64,000 nucleotides of DNA from Neisseria sicca 4320 (GCF_000193735.1 NZ_AEPF01000045.1:39656-103655); one strand, 5' to 3'. Positions 48,033-57,343 are shown, numbered from the stretch's first letter. Notes: generated from the letters alone by a model not told the origin. Program-made: numbers and translations.

Positions 48033-48677
48033 TCAGCCAGTCCCAAAAGTTTTCACTCCATTTGCCGATGCGGTAGAGGAAGAGGGCGTAGCTTTCTTGA
48101 AGTAGGAATTTGTTTTTTCTTTGCTTTGGTCGAAGCGCGTGGTCGGGGTGGCGGAGATGTAGGCTTCGATGTCGAGATCGGAGGCGATTTCGAGGGCGCG
48201 GGCGAGGTGGTAGGGGTCGCTGACGATGATAATGCTTTCGATGCCTTCGGCGCGCAGTATCGGACGGATGTTGCGGATGTTTTCGTAGGTATTGCGCGAG
48301 GTGTTTTCAAAGAGGATATTGTGCGCGGGTATGCCTTGTTTGAGGGCGTAACGCCGTCCGACTTCGGCTTCGGTCATGTAGCCTTTTTTGGATGTGCCGC
48401 CGGTGAAGACGATTTTTTCAACGCGGTGGCTTTGGTAGAGCGTGATGGCGTGGTTGATGCGTTCGCGGAAGATGGGCGAAGGCCGTTTGTCCCATGCGGC
48501 GGCGCCGAGCACGAGTGCTGCATCGGCGCGGACATGACGCGGCAGCGGCTGCGAGCCGGTGTGGTACACCTGCCATGCGCCGATGCCGAATATGCCGAGT
48601 ACCAACAGGATACTCAGACCTATGCCGCAAAAGAGATAGTAGCGCAAGCCGTTGCGGCTGTGAAACAGGGAAATCAT
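48033..48677 (-). CDS. DUF218 (YdcF/SanA-like) membrane protein with frameshifted C-terminus
   Basis: This 214-residue protein has one N-terminal membrane helix (about 15-37) and a DUF218 domain: ADAALVLGAAAWDKRPSPIFRERINHAI, IVFTGGTSKKGYMTEAEVGRRYA, ENTSRNTYENI and IIIVSDPYHLARA. Relatives (SanA, ElyC) affect envelope integrity. The last 35 or so residues (TNSYFKKATPSSS...) do not fit the family. Adding one base to the poly-A run (T6 at 48113-48118 on the plus strand) gives KFLLQESYALFLYRIGKWSENF and a stop at 48004-48006, a convincing original end. ATG 48677 is chosen because the membrane helix follows closely; an upstream in-frame start at 48698 exists. Confidence 0.8.
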   Translation of the reverse strand: MISLFHSRNGLRYYLFCGIGLSILLVLGIFGIGAWQVYHTGSQPLPRHVRADAALVLGAAAWDKRPSPIFRERINHAITLYQSHRVEKIVFTGGTSKKGYMTEAEVGRRYALKQGIPAHNILFENTSRNTYENIRNIRPILRAEGIESIIIVSDPYHLARALEIASDLDIEAYISATPTTRFDQSKEKTNSYFKKATPSSSTASANGVKTFGTG

Positions 48678-48699
48678 GTAGGGACGGCCTTCCCGCACC

Positions 48700-49059
48700 T
48701 TAGTCCAACAGGGCTTCGATGTTTTCGAGCGGTCTGCCGATGGCGGCCTTATCCTGTGTGGTCAGGATGGGGCGTTCGAGCAGGGCGGGGTGGGCGGCGA
48801 TGGCTTCGAGCAAGGCTTGGTTGTCGAGGTCGGGCTTGTTCAAACCGAGTTCTTTGTACAAGTCGTCTTTGACGCGCATCATGCCGCGTACGGACTCCAA
48901 GCCCAGCTTGGCAAAGATGGCTTGCAGCGTTGCCAAATCAGGCGGAGTGTCGAGGTATTTGACGACTTCGGCTTTGATGCCGCGCGCTTCGAGCAGGTCG
49001 AAAGCGGCGCGCGATTTGCTGCAACGCGGATTGTGGTAGAGCGTGAATTCAGACGACAT
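48700..49059 (-). CDS. arsC: ArsC-family arsenate reductase (glutaredoxin type)
   Basis: This 119-residue protein has a thioredoxin fold. The active-site loop is HNPRCSKSRAA (C13), with KYLDTPPD and the Arg-containing LERPILTTQDKAAIGRPLENI typical of ArsC/YfgD proteins. Stand-alone chromosomal members reduce arsenate with glutathione/glutaredoxin, but many have no proven substrate. No arsR or arsB lies nearby. It is immediately upstream of, and on the same strand as, the DUF218 gene, so the two probably form a transcription unit. Confidence 0.88.
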   Translation of the reverse strand: MSSEFTLYHNPRCSKSRAAFDLLEARGIKAEVVKYLDTPPDLATLQAIFAKLGLESVRGMMRVKDDLYKELGLNKPDLDNQALLEAIAAHPALLERPILTTQDKAAIGRPLENIEALLD

Positions 49060-49248
49060 AGCGTTCTCCGATGTTTATAGATTTTGCTGATGGGCTTTAT
49101 TATCGGCTGCATTGGAGATTTACTCAACTTATCCTGCCGATAATCTTCATTTTCGACCGCTAAAATCCAACATCTTGATTTTCTCCATAGACAGCACGCT
49201 GAAAGGGGTTACAATGCCATCATCTGATTGATGCAAAGGATGGAACTT

Positions 49249-49731
49249 ATGAAAAAATTATTGCTTGCCTCTGTTTTGATGACTGCCGCCCTGTCTGCCC
49301 CTGCGTTTGCCGCTGACTCGCTGGCAGGCTGGAACGACAACAAGCCGCAAAGCCTGCAATCGCTCAAAGCCCCCGTGCGCGTGGTGAACCTGTGGGCGAC
49401 TTGGTGCGGTCCGTGCCGTAAGGAGATGCCTGCTATGTCCGCTTGGTACAAAGCGCAGAAAAAAGGCAGCGTCGATATGGTCGGCATTGCGCTGGATACT
49501 TCCGACAACATCGGCAAATTCCTGAAACAAACCCCCGTCAGCTATCATGTTTGGCGTTATACCGGCGCGGACAGCCGTAATTTCATGAAGTCTTACGGCA
49601 ACAACGTCGGCGTATTGCCGTTCACCGTCGTCGAAGCGCCGAAATGCGGCTACAAACAAACCATCACCGGCGAAGTCAACGAAAAAAGCCTGACCGCCGC
49701 CGTCAATGCGGCTAAAGAAAAATGTAAATAA
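49249..49731 (+). CDS. Periplasmic TlpA-like thioredoxin-fold protein
   Basis: This 160-residue protein has a signal peptide (about 1-21, cleavage AFA-AD) and a TlpA/ResA-like domain. The redox motif WATWCGPCRKEMP (C53, C56) and a cis-Pro segment GVLPFTVVEAPKCG are present. It probably acts as a periplasmic disulfide reductase, for example in cytochrome c maturation; the partner is unknown. The ATG at 49249 has an AAGGA site 8 bases upstream and makes a clean signal peptide; earlier in-frame starts at 49228-49240 do not. Confidence 0.88.
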   Translation: MKKLLLASVLMTAALSAPAFAADSLAGWNDNKPQSLQSLKAPVRVVNLWATWCGPCRKEMPAMSAWYKAQKKGSVDMVGIALDTSDNIGKFLKQTPVSYHVWRYTGADSRNFMKSYGNNVGVLPFTVVEAPKCGYKQTITGEVNEKSLTAAVNAAKEKCK

Positions 49732-49753
49732 TTCGGACTGAAGCCGATGTGGA

Positions 49754-49819
49754 AGGTCGTCTGAAAAAGGATACGGCGGGTTTGATTGAAACGCCGAATC
49801 CCTTTTCAGACGACTTTTT
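49754..49819 (+). terminator. Inverted DUS pair with long stem
   Basis: AGGTCGTCTGAAAAAGGAT is mirrored by ATCCCTTTTCAGACGACT and followed by TTTTT. The right copy ends GACT instead of GACCT. Confidence 0.75.
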
Positions 49820-50064
49820 GACATGTGGATAAGTATTTAAGCATTTTGCAAACGCGACAATCACACTTGTAATATTGTGTTGTAAAGCCGTCAGTCCGAC
49901 GCTTTGCCTACTGCCGTCCATATCTGGGCAAACTATCAAAAAAATGCCGAAATCTTTATAATTCGGCACATATCCTATTTTTCAGACGACCTATCTCCGA
50001 TAGCGCATCCTTTTGTGGATTAACTGTGGATAAGTTTGTCCTGACCCCTTTCCAGGAATACCTT

Positions 50065-50715
50065 ATGATCCGTTTCGAACAAGTTTCCAAAACCTATCCC
50101 GGCGGTTTTGAAGCCCTGAAAAACGTCAGCTTCCAAATCAAAAAAGGCGAAATGATATTTATCGCCGGCCATTCCGGCTCCGGCAAGTCCACCATCCTGA
50201 AGCTGATTTCCGGTATTACCAAACCCAGCAAAGGCAAAGTGTGGTTCAACAACCAAGACTTGGGCGAATTGAGCGACAACCAAATCGGCTTCATGCGCCA
50301 GCATATCGGCATCGTGTTCCAAGACCACAAAATCCTCTATGACCGCAACGTCCTGCAAAACGTCATCCTGCCGCTGCGGATTATCGGTTATCAGCCGCGT
50401 AAAGCCGAAGAGCGCGCCCGTATCGCCATTGAAAAAGTCGGCTTGAAAGGCCGCGAATTGGACGATCCCGTAACCCTCTCAGGCGGCGAACAGCAACGAT
50501 TGTGCATCGCCCGCGCCGTCGTCCACCAACCCAGCCTCCTGATTGCCGACGAACCCTCCGCCAATCTCGACCGCGCCTACGCGCTCGACATCATGGAATT
50601 GTTCAAAACCTTCCACGAAGCAGGAACCACCGTCATCGTCGCCGCCCATGACGAAACCCTCATGGCAGACTACGGCCACCGCATCCTGCGCCTCTCGAAA
50701 GGACGACTCGCATGA
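50065..50715 (+). CDS. ftsE: Cell division ATP-binding protein FtsE
   Basis: This 216-residue ABC ATPase has Walker A GHSGSGKS (35-42), the signature LSGGEQQRLCIARAV, Walker B LLIADEPSANLD and the switch His in VIVAAHDETLM. With FtsX it forms the inner-membrane complex that links FtsZ to peptidoglycan hydrolase activation. The ATG at 50065 gives MIRFEQVSKTYPGG; a GTG at 50026 is in frame but gives a non-family extension. It overlaps ftsX by 4 bases (ATGA). Confidence 0.96.
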   Translation: MIRFEQVSKTYPGGFEALKNVSFQIKKGEMIFIAGHSGSGKSTILKLISGITKPSKGKVWFNNQDLGELSDNQIGFMRQHIGIVFQDHKILYDRNVLQNVILPLRIIGYQPRKAEERARIAIEKVGLKGRELDDPVTLSGGEQQRLCIARAVVHQPSLLIADEPSANLDRAYALDIMELFKTFHEAGTTVIVAAHDETLMADYGHRILRLSKGRLA

Positions 50716-51629
50716 GCATCATCCACTACGTCTCGCTGCACGTCGAATCCGCGCGCACTGCGCTCAAACAACTCCTGCGCCAACCCGTCGGCACGCTGCT
50801 CACCCTCCTGATGCTCGCCGTCGCCATGACCCTGCCGCTTTTCATGTATTTGGCCATCCAAAGCGGGCAAAGCGTTTTAGGCAAGCTCAACGAGTCGCCG
50901 CAAATCACGCTCTATATGGAAACCGACGCGTCCAAAGCCGACAGCGATACCGTCCGCAATCTGTTGGAACGCGATGCCCGCCTCAATAAAATCCGATTCA
51001 TCAGCAAGCAGGAAGGCTTGGAAGAGCTGCAATCCAACCTCGATCAAAACCTCGTTTCCATGCTCGACGGCAACCCCTTGCCCGACGCATTTATCGTAAC
51101 GCCCGATCCCGCTACGCCGCCCGCACAAATGCAGGCGATTTATCAGGACATGGTCAAGCTGCCCATGGTCGAATCCGCCACCATGGACACCGAATGGGTG
51201 CAAACGCTGTATCAAATCAACGAGTTCATCCGCAAAATTTTATGGTTTCTTTCACTGACGCTGGGTATGGCGTTCGTCCTTGTCGCGCACAACACCATCC
51301 GTCTGCAAATCCTGAGCCGCAAAGAAGAAATCGAAATCACCAAGCTGCTCGGTGCGCCCGCATCGTTCATCCGCCGTCCTTTCCTTTACCAAGCCATGTG
51401 GCAGAGCATCTTTTCCGCCGCCGTCAGCTTGGTACTATGCGGCTGGCTGCTTTCCGCCGTGCGCCCGTTGGTCGATGCCATCTTTAAACCCTACGGACTC
51501 AACATCGGCTGGCGTTTTTTCCATTTCAGCGAAGTTTCGCTGGTATTCGGCTTCGTCATAGCCTTAGGCGTCTTCGGCGCATGGCTTGCCACCACGCAAC
51601 ATCTGTTGGGCTTTAGAGCTAAGAAATAA
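50712..51629 (+). CDS. ftsX: Cell division protein FtsX
   Basis: This 305-residue membrane partner of FtsE has a first helix at about 22-45 (GTLLTLLMLAVAMTLPLFMYLAIQ), a large periplasmic domain (about 46-170) and three C-terminal helices with the FtsX/MacB-like permease block LSRKEEIEITKLLGAPASFIRRPFLYQA. It is coupled to ftsE. Confidence 0.96.
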   Translation: MSIIHYVSLHVESARTALKQLLRQPVGTLLTLLMLAVAMTLPLFMYLAIQSGQSVLGKLNESPQITLYMETDASKADSDTVRNLLERDARLNKIRFISKQEGLEELQSNLDQNLVSMLDGNPLPDAFIVTPDPATPPAQMQAIYQDMVKLPMVESATMDTEWVQTLYQINEFIRKILWFLSLTLGMAFVLVAHNTIRLQILSRKEEIEITKLLGAPASFIRRPFLYQAMWQSIFSAAVSLVLCGWLLSAVRPLVDAIFKPYGLNIGWRFFHFSEVSLVFGFVIALGVFGAWLATTQHLLGFRAKK

Positions 51630-51655
51630 AAACATTGGATTGAAGCAAAGGCAAA

Positions 51656-51697
51656 AGGTCGTCTAAAACCTTGTTTTAGGGTTTCAGACGACCTTTT
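51656..51697 (+). terminator. Inverted DUS pair after ftsX
   Basis: AGGTCGTCTAAAAC (one base changed from the DUS) pairs with GTTTCAGACGACCT and is followed by TTTT. Confidence 0.7.
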
Positions 51698-51734
51698 GCT
51701 ACAATAAGGCTTTTCCGTTTTGCAAGGCATTCCC

Positions 51735-54335
51735 ATGAGCAAATCCGCCGTTTCCCCGATGATGCAGCAGTATCTCGCCATCAAATCGCAGCACGCCGAC
51801 AAGCTGGTGTTTTACCGCATGGGCGATTTTTACGAGCTGTTTTTGGATGACGCGGTGGAAGCGGCGAAGCTGTTGGACATCACCCTGACCACCCGCGGGC
51901 AGATGGACGGCGTGCCGATTAAGATGGCGGGCGTGCCGTTTCACGCGGCGGAGCAGTATCTGGCGCGGCTGGTGAAGATGGGCAAAAGCGTGGCGGTGTG
52001 CGAGCAGGTGGGCGAAGTCGGCGCGGGCAAAGGGCCGGTGGAGCGCAAAGTCGTGCGCATCGTTACGCCCGGCACGCTGACCGACGCGGCATTTTTGGAA
52101 GACAAGGAAACCAACCGCATCGCGGCGGTGAACGCGGATAAAAAACACATCGCCATCGCGTGGGCATCTTTGCAAAGCGGCGAATTCAAAACCAAGCTGA
52201 CGACGGCGGACAAACTCGCCGACGAGCTGGCGCGTTTGCAGGCGGCGGAAATCCTGTTGCCCGAAGGCAAAAGCCTGCCTGATGGTTTTCAGACGACCTC
52301 CGCCAACATCACGCGCCTGAACTCATGGCAGTTTGCCGCCGATGCGGGCGCGAAATTGTTGACCGAATACTTCGGCTGCCAAGACCTGCACGGCTTTGGT
52401 TTGGACGGCAAGGAACACGAAGCCGCCGTCGGCGCGGCGGGCGCACTGTTGAACTACATCCGCCTGACGCAAAACCTGATGCCGCAACACTTAGACGGCA
52501 TTTCGCTCGAAACCGACAGCCAATATATCGGCATGGACGCCGCCACGCGCCGCAATCTCGAAATCACGCAAACCCTCTCCGGCAAAAAATCGCCGACCCT
52601 GTTTTCCATACTCGACGGCTGCGCTACCCACATGGGCAGCCGCCTCTTGGCACTCTGGCTGCACCACCCCTTACGCAGCCGCGCCCACATCCGCGCCCGC
52701 CAAGAAGCCGTTGCCGCGTTGGGTTCGCAATACGAAGCCCTGCAAGGTCGTCTGAAAAACATCGCAGACATCGAACGCATCGCCGCCCGCATCGCCGTCG
52801 GCAACGCCCGCCCGCGCGACCTCGCCGCCCTGCGCGACAGCCTGTTTGCCCTGTCCGAAATCGAATTGTCCGCTTCAGGCAGCAGCCTGTTGGAAACGCT
52901 CAAAGCCGTTTTCCCCGAAACCCTGCCCGTCGCCGAAACCCTCAAAGCCGCCGTGATGCCCGAACCCGCCGTCTGGCTCAAAGACGGCGGCGTCATCAAC
53001 CAAGGCTATTGCGCAGAACTTGACGAGTTGCGCCACATCCAAAACCACGGCGACGAATTCCTGCTCGACCTCGAAGCGCGCGAACGCGAACGCACCGGCC
53101 TTTCCACCCTCAAAGTCGAGTTCAACCGCGTCCACGGCTTCTACATCGAGTTATCCAAAGTCCAAGCCGAACAAGCCCCTGCCGACTACCAACGCCGCCA
53201 GACCCTGAAAAACGCCGAACGCTTCATCACCCCCGAACTCAAAACCTTCGAAGACAAAGTCCTGACCGCGCAAGAGCAAGCATTGGCATTGGAAAAACGC
53301 CTGTTTGAAGCCCTCCTCAAAGACATTCAGACGACCCTGCCCCAGCTTCAAAAAGCCGCCAAAGCAGCCGCTGCGCTGGACGTACTCTCCACCTTCGCCG
53401 CCACCGCCGCCGAACGCGGCTTCGTCTGCCCAGAGTTCGCCGACTACCCCGTCATCCATATCGAAAACGGCCGCCATCCCGTCGTCGAGCAGCAAGTGCG
53501 CCACTTCACCGCCAACCACACCCGCCTCGACCACAAACACCGCCTCATGCTCCTGACCGGCCCCAACATGGGCGGCAAATCCACCTACATGCGCCAAGTC
53601 GCCCACATCGTCCTCATGGCGCACACCGGCAGCTTCGTCCCCGCCGATGCCGCCCAAATCGGCCCCATCGACCAAATCTTCACCCGCATCGGCGCCTCCG
53701 ACGACCTCGCCTCCAACCGCTCCACCTTCATGGTCGAAATGAGCGAAACCGCCTACATCCTCCACCACGCCACCGACCAATCCCTCGTCCTCATGGACGA
53801 AGTCGGACGCGGCACCTCCACCTTCGACGGCCTCGCCCTCGCACACGCCATCGCCGAACACCTGCTGCAAAAAAACAAATCCTTCAGCCTCTTCGCCACC
53901 CACTATTTCGAGCTGACCAAACTGCCCGAAGCCCACGCAACGGCAGTTAACATGCACCTTTCCGCGCTCGAACAAGGACAAGACATCGTCTTCCTCCACC
54001 ACATCGAACCCGGCCCCGCCAGCAAAAGCTACGGTATCGCCGTCGCCAAACTCGCAGGCCTGCCCAACCGCGCCCTCAAAGCCGCCCAAAAACATCTGGA
54101 CGAACTCGAAGCCCAAGCCGCCGCCGTCCGCCCGCAGCTAGACATCTTCAGCACCCTGTCGTCTGAAGACGAAACAGCGGACACTGAAGCCCAAACTGCC
54201 GCAAGCCAAGAAACCAACCCCGCCCACCACACACTCGCCGAAGCCCTAAACCAAATCCGCCCCGACGACCTCACCCCCCGCGAAGCCCTAGACGCACTGT
54301 ACCGCCTCAAACAGATTGTTGAAGGCGGAGAGTAA
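51735..54335 (+). CDS. mutS: DNA mismatch repair protein MutS
   Basis: This 866-residue mismatch-recognition ATPase has the mismatch-reading segment [17 protein letters not shown] (Phe-x-Glu type) near the N-terminus. Walker A is GPNMGGKST (about 609-617), Walker B/D-loop [13 protein letters not shown], and [11 protein letters not shown] follows. The ATG at 51735 (MSKSAVSP) is preferred to a TTG five codons earlier. Several DUS copies (about 52285, 52745, 53324, 54160) lie in frame, consistent with DUS enrichment in repair genes. An AT-rich toxin/immunity island follows. Confidence 0.97.
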   Translation: MSKSAVSPMMQQYLAIKSQHADKLVFYRMGDFYELFLDDAVEAAKLLDITLTTRGQMDGVPIKMAGVPFHAAEQYLARLVKMGKSVAVCEQVGEVGAGKGPVERKVVRIVTPGTLTDAAFLEDKETNRIAAVNADKKHIAIAWASLQSGEFKTKLTTADKLADELARLQAAEILLPEGKSLPDGFQTTSANITRLNSWQFAADAGAKLLTEYFGCQDLHGFGLDGKEHEAAVGAAGALLNYIRLTQNLMPQHLDGISLETDSQYIGMDAATRRNLEITQTLSGKKSPTLFSILDGCATHMGSRLLALWLHHPLRSRAHIRARQEAVAALGSQYEALQGRLKNIADIERIAARIAVGNARPRDLAALRDSLFALSEIELSASGSSLLETLKAVFPETLPVAETLKAAVMPEPAVWLKDGGVINQGYCAELDELRHIQNHGDEFLLDLEARERERTGLSTLKVEFNRVHGFYIELSKVQAEQAPADYQRRQTLKNAERFITPELKTFEDKVLTAQEQALALEKRLFEALLKDIQTTLPQLQKAAKAAAALDVLSTFAATAAERGFVCPEFADYPVIHIENGRHPVVEQQVRHFTANHTRLDHKHRLMLLTGPNMGGKSTYMRQVAHIVLMAHTGSFVPADAAQIGPIDQIFTRIGASDDLASNRSTFMVEMSETAYILHHATDQSLVLMDEVGRGTSTFDGLALAHAIAEHLLQKNKSFSLFATHYFELTKLPEAHATAVNMHLSALEQGQDIVFLHHIEPGPASKSYGIAVAKLAGLPNRALKAAQKHLDELEAQAAAVRPQLDIFSTLSSEDETADTEAQTAASQETNPAHHTLAEALNQIRPDDLTPREALDALYRLKQIVEGGE

Positions 54336-54356
54336 GCGCGTTGGTTTATATAAAAC

Positions 54357-54389
54357 AAGGTCGTCTGAAAATTTTCAGACGACCTTTTT
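54357..54389 (+). terminator. Compact inverted DUS pair after mutS
   Basis: AGGTCGTCTGAAAA and TTTTCAGACGACCT are adjacent and followed by TTTTT. A second, imperfect pair (54458-54492) lies just before the toxin remnant. Confidence 0.8.
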
Positions 54390-54494
54390 AACGGCAAATT
54401 CACAGGCAAAGCCCACGTTACTTGAGTTTTCCCAAGCCAATTTTCATTGCATAAATGATCGTCTGAAAACCCGATTCAGGTTTCAGACGACCTC

Positions 54495-54734
54495 AAAAAG
54501 ACTACAAAAAGTACGGGGATTGGTTGTATCAAGGAGGCTTTCAGCAAATATAGCCCTGGTGCTGTCATTTCCAATGTTCCAAGTACACCTGCTCCGCTAA
54601 GAGGAAGAAAACTTGCAGGAAAACTTATTTTAGAAGTTCCTGCTCAGGTCAATCCAATTCCACAATCTGTATTAAGGGCGGCACAAGAAGAAAATGTTAT
54701 CATTAGAGATACAACAGGAAGGATTTACAAATGA
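54495..54734 (+). pseudogene. C-terminal fragment of a probable polymorphic toxin
   Basis: A frame without any start codon is open from 54459 to the TGA at 54732-54734. After DUS-derived codons it encodes about 79 residues, including GCIKEAFSKYSPGAVISNVPS, PLRGRKLAGKLILEV and a closing AAQEENVIIRDTTGRIYK. The stop overlaps the next ATG (ATGA), the usual coupling between a toxin C-terminus and its immunity gene. The DNA is AT-rich. I read it as the tail of a MafB-, CDI- or Rhs-like toxin left after recombination at a DUS. The toxin family is not recognised, so the activity is unknown. Confidence 0.6.
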
Positions 54735-55219
54735 AGAAAGATATTTTTTATTGTGAGCAGTGGTCTTATGGTTATAAGAAACTTCATAAGCCTTTTTCTG
54801 AGAAACAAGCTGAGGAAAAACATCTTAAAGGGGAGTTATATACTGCCGTAATAGGTTCGGCGACACAACCTGAATATGTAATTACCTTGCGAGAGGAAGT
54901 AGGTTTTTTTTCGGTAGATTTTTTCGATAAATTTGGAAGGGATTATTTGACCCATCAATTTCAAAAATATTCTAATTCGAATTATTATTTTCTTTCTACG
55001 GCTGTATGGAGAGATTATATAACTTTGGAATCTCATGATTTGGCAGAAGGATATACTTATTTCTTCAATGAAAATACAGATGATTGCTATGTTTTGAAAG
55101 AGGATTTTATTAATAATGAGCGATATGAAAAAACAGAATTATATCCCCAAAAAGATAAGGTAATCCTATTTCCAAAGTTTGGCGAATATGATTTGGTGCT
55201 GAATCCGGACATTATTTGA
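54731..55219 (+). CDS. Candidate immunity protein of a toxin/immunity pair
   Basis: This predicted 162-residue soluble, acidic protein is rich in aromatic residues (FYCEQWSYGYKK, YYFLSTAVWRDY, GYTYFFNENTDDCY) and has no signal or membrane segment. I do not recognise a named family. The call rests on context: small size, AT-rich codons, an ATGA overlap with an upstream toxin-like C-terminal fragment, and a closing terminator in GCC-dialect DUS. A hypothetical protein of another role cannot be excluded. Confidence 0.7.
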   Translation: MKKDIFYCEQWSYGYKKLHKPFSEKQAEEKHLKGELYTAVIGSATQPEYVITLREEVGFFSVDFFDKFGRDYLTHQFQKYSNSNYYFLSTAVWRDYITLESHDLAEGYTYFFNENTDDCYVLKEDFINNERYEKTELYPQKDKVILFPKFGEYDLVLNPDII

Positions 55220-55229
55220 TTGAGTTTTA

Positions 55230-55263
55230 AGGCCGTCTGAAAAAATTTTCAGACGGCTTTTTT
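55230..55263 (+). terminator. Inverted DUS pair (GCC dialect) after immunity gene
   Basis: AGGCCGTCTGAAAA and TTTTCAGACGGC with a T run. The meningococcal-type core contrasts with the GTC cores around mutS. Confidence 0.8.
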
Positions 55264-55538
55264 ATTGTTGGGCTGGCAATCTGAGACCAAAACTGACAAA
55301 AACAGGAAATTATCCGGTTACTATAACGGGCAATGGTATAACAGTAATTGTTCACGTATATTTCAGCAAAGGAGTGTCTCGTATTACAACTATTTTGAAA
55401 ATGTAAGGATGGAATATATGAGCCAGTTTTGTTTATCTGAGTATGAGAAGACCTTCTTATGTATAATTATTGAAAGCAATATTATATGGAAGGAATATTT
55501 AATAGAGTAATCAGTGTTACTCATAAAGGTTAACCATC
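55264..55538 (+). other. Decayed AT-rich coding remnant
   Basis: One frame (about 55269-55406) reads NLRPKLTKTGNYPVTITG and continues with GITVIVHVYFSKGVSRI to a TAA at 55404-55406, and looks like the beta-rich tail of a protein. Another frame gives a 33-residue ORF at 55409-55510 (starting MEYMSQFCLSEYEKTF) whose ATG follows that stop within 3 bases. The layout mimics a second toxin-tail/immunity pair, but both parts are short and unrecognised. Confidence 0.35.
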
Positions 55539-56075
55539 ATGAAACACATATTTCAAACTATCCTGACAGCCACCTTAATCCCTTTTCTTGCCTCATGCGG
55601 CTTCTCAACAGGCAAACACCGTCCGACGGCCAAAACCCACGCTTCTGCCCGAAAAGTCCAACCCGTCCGCATCAGCAATATCGACCACACCCAAGGTTCG
55701 CAAGAGCTGATGTTGCACAGCATGGGCCTTATCGGTACGCCGTACAAATGGGGCGGCAGCACTACTTCCACCGGTTTTGATTGCAGCGGCATGATCCAAT
55801 TCGTCTATAAAAACGCTCTCGGCGTCAGCCTGCCGCGAACCGCCCGCGATATGGCGGCAGCCAGCCGTAAAATCCCCGACGGCCGCCTCAAGGCAGACGA
55901 TCTCGTTTTCTTCAACACAGGCGGCGCGAACAAATACTCGCATGTCGGCCTATACATCGGCAATGGTGAATTCATCCATGCGCCAAGCAGCGGCAAAACC
56001 ATTAAAACCGAAAAACTCTCCAGCCCGTTTTACGCGAAGAATTATTTGGGCGCGCATACCTTCTTTGCCGACTGA
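55539..56075 (+). CDS. NlpC/P60 family lipoprotein (peptidoglycan endopeptidase)
   Basis: This 178-residue protein has a lipoprotein signal with lipobox LASC (C20), then a basic linker and an NlpC/P60 papain-like domain. Catalytic residues are visible: C82 in GFDCSGMIQFVY, H135 in YSHVGLYIG and a third polar residue H147 in FIHAPSS. Related Spr/MepS enzymes cut peptide crosslinks in peptidoglycan from the outer-membrane side. The upstream stretch is the AT-rich toxin island; the gene itself has normal host composition. Confidence 0.92.
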   Translation: MKHIFQTILTATLIPFLASCGFSTGKHRPTAKTHASARKVQPVRISNIDHTQGSQELMLHSMGLIGTPYKWGGSTTSTGFDCSGMIQFVYKNALGVSLPRTARDMAAASRKIPDGRLKADDLVFFNTGGANKYSHVGLYIGNGEFIHAPSSGKTIKTEKLSSPFYAKNYLGAHTFFAD

Positions 56076-56208
56076 AAAACAGCAAATCAGCAATCGGTAT
56101 GATCCGTTTGGTTTTTGATACGGTATCGATTATCATCATTCCTGTATACGAATGATGAACTGAGAAGTCGGCTAGATAGTCAATCCAAATCGGAAATGCT
56201 GATAAAAA

Positions 56209-56248
56209 AGGTCGTCTGAAACCAAAATTTGGGTTTCAGACGACCTTT
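56209..56248. terminator. Bidirectional inverted DUS pair
   Basis: AGGTCGTCTGAAAC and GTTTCAGACGACCT flank CAAAATTTGG, with A and T runs on the two sides. It lies between the convergent NlpC/P60 and beta-barrel genes. Confidence 0.8.
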
Positions 56249-56264
56249 GTCTGTTTAAAAAAGA

Positions 56265-56801
56265 TTATTTGAAGCGGTAGCCGACAGTAGCCATGTAGCT
56301 GTTGTTGCGGACTTTCAAATCGTCTTTTTTATAACGTGTTTGCTCCCATTCTGCGCCGACTTCGACATTCGGTGCAACGGCGTATTTCGCGCCCACACCG
56401 TAGCCCAGGCCGTTCATATTGTTGCGTTTCGCGCCCAGATTGTCGAAGCGGCCGTAGTGGTAGCCGACTTTACCGTAGGCCATTACATCGTCGTTGAAAC
56501 GGTAGCCTTGGACGTAGGAAACGTTGGCATCGACTTTTTGTTTTGCATTGCCCGCAATTTTGCGGTGCAGCGGTTTGACGCCGGCTTCAACGCCGCCAAT
56601 CCAGTTGGTTTGTCCGAATTGTGTGTTGTAGCTGCCGCGTACGGCGACGTCGCCTTTGGTTTTCTCATTCAGCTTGGCATTGCGCACATCACTTTTGGTC
56701 ACGCCCGCGCCGACTTCCAAGCCTGCGCCGGTAAATGAGCCGTCAGCGAAAGTAATAGCGGAAGTGGTCGCCAATAAAACAGTCAGTAGGGTTTTTTTCA
56801 T
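56265..56801 (-). CDS. Small outer-membrane beta-barrel protein (opacity/OmpA-like barrel)
   Basis: This 178-residue protein has a signal peptide (about 1-19, SAITFA-DG) and alternating amphipathic strands consistent with an 8-strand barrel. Strands include FTGAGLEVGAGVTKS, GDVAVRGSYNTQFG, NWIGGVEAGVK, ANVSYVQGYRFN, VMAYGKVGYHYG and GYGVGAKYAV, ending in MATVGYRFK. The terminal aromatic F followed by K is a slight departure from the usual final Phe. It is not clearly NspA or Opa. Function is unknown; surface exposure is inferred. A TATTATC-AGGAG leader lies directly upstream on its strand. Confidence 0.8.
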   Translation of the reverse strand: MKKTLLTVLLATTSAITFADGSFTGAGLEVGAGVTKSDVRNAKLNEKTKGDVAVRGSYNTQFGQTNWIGGVEAGVKPLHRKIAGNAKQKVDANVSYVQGYRFNDDVMAYGKVGYHYGRFDNLGAKRNNMNGLGYGVGAKYAVAPNVEVGAEWEQTRYKKDDLKVRNNSYMATVGYRFK

Positions 56802-57343
56802 GATAATACTCCTTCACGGATAAACAGGAAGCTTGTTCTGCTTCCGACGAATCCAGTATCGGATGCTTGCAGATGTCCTGCAACCGCCTTTGCCGAGGCG
56901 TTACCCATTTTCGCAAGTGCTTAACGTTTGTAATTTGTTGAAACTGCTAAATTTGTGTCGTCTGAAAAATCGGATGCGTGATTTTTAATTTGCGTAAAGT
57001 ACGATGAAAAGTATCAAGATTTATGAACTTTATTGAATGAAAATGGAGCAATCGGTTACGACTTCGGGTTATATAAAAATGATGATAGGCTGAAAGCCGG
57101 TTTACATTGGTTGGTGTGGCTTTATTGCTATAAGGGCGAGAAAGGTCGTCTGAAAACCTGAATTGAGGTTTTCAGACGACCTTCGTTTTGTCGGGCTTGA
57201 AGGGGTTTCTCTTATTTCTTGTTACGAAGGATAAAATCATGGAGGAACCCGCCTCCAAAGAAATGAAAAAATCTGATGAAGAAGCCCAAACCATTAAAGA
57301 ACAAGGCAAGACCGTTTTAAAAGGCAATGCGACCATTAGACGG
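56802..57343. other. 542-base gap between beta-barrel gene and DUF4149 gene
   Basis: The left part should hold the beta-barrel promoter (leftward). A single DUS lies near 56957 and an inverted DUS pair at 57143-57182. A short rightward frame (57188-57385) runs into the DUF4149 gene on the opposite strand. From ATG 57239 it would encode a Lys/Glu-rich peptide of about 48 residues, which I do not consider established. Confidence 0.5.
57143..57182. terminator. Inverted DUS pair
   Basis: AGGTCGTCTGAAAACCT and AGGTTTTCAGACGACCT flank GAATTG. It could terminate leftward transcripts from the DUF4149 gene. Confidence 0.6.

Noticed and set aside
50026..50064. GTG start adding 13 residues to FtsE
   Set aside because: The extension does not fit the family; ATG 50065 gives the standard start and has an AGGAA site.
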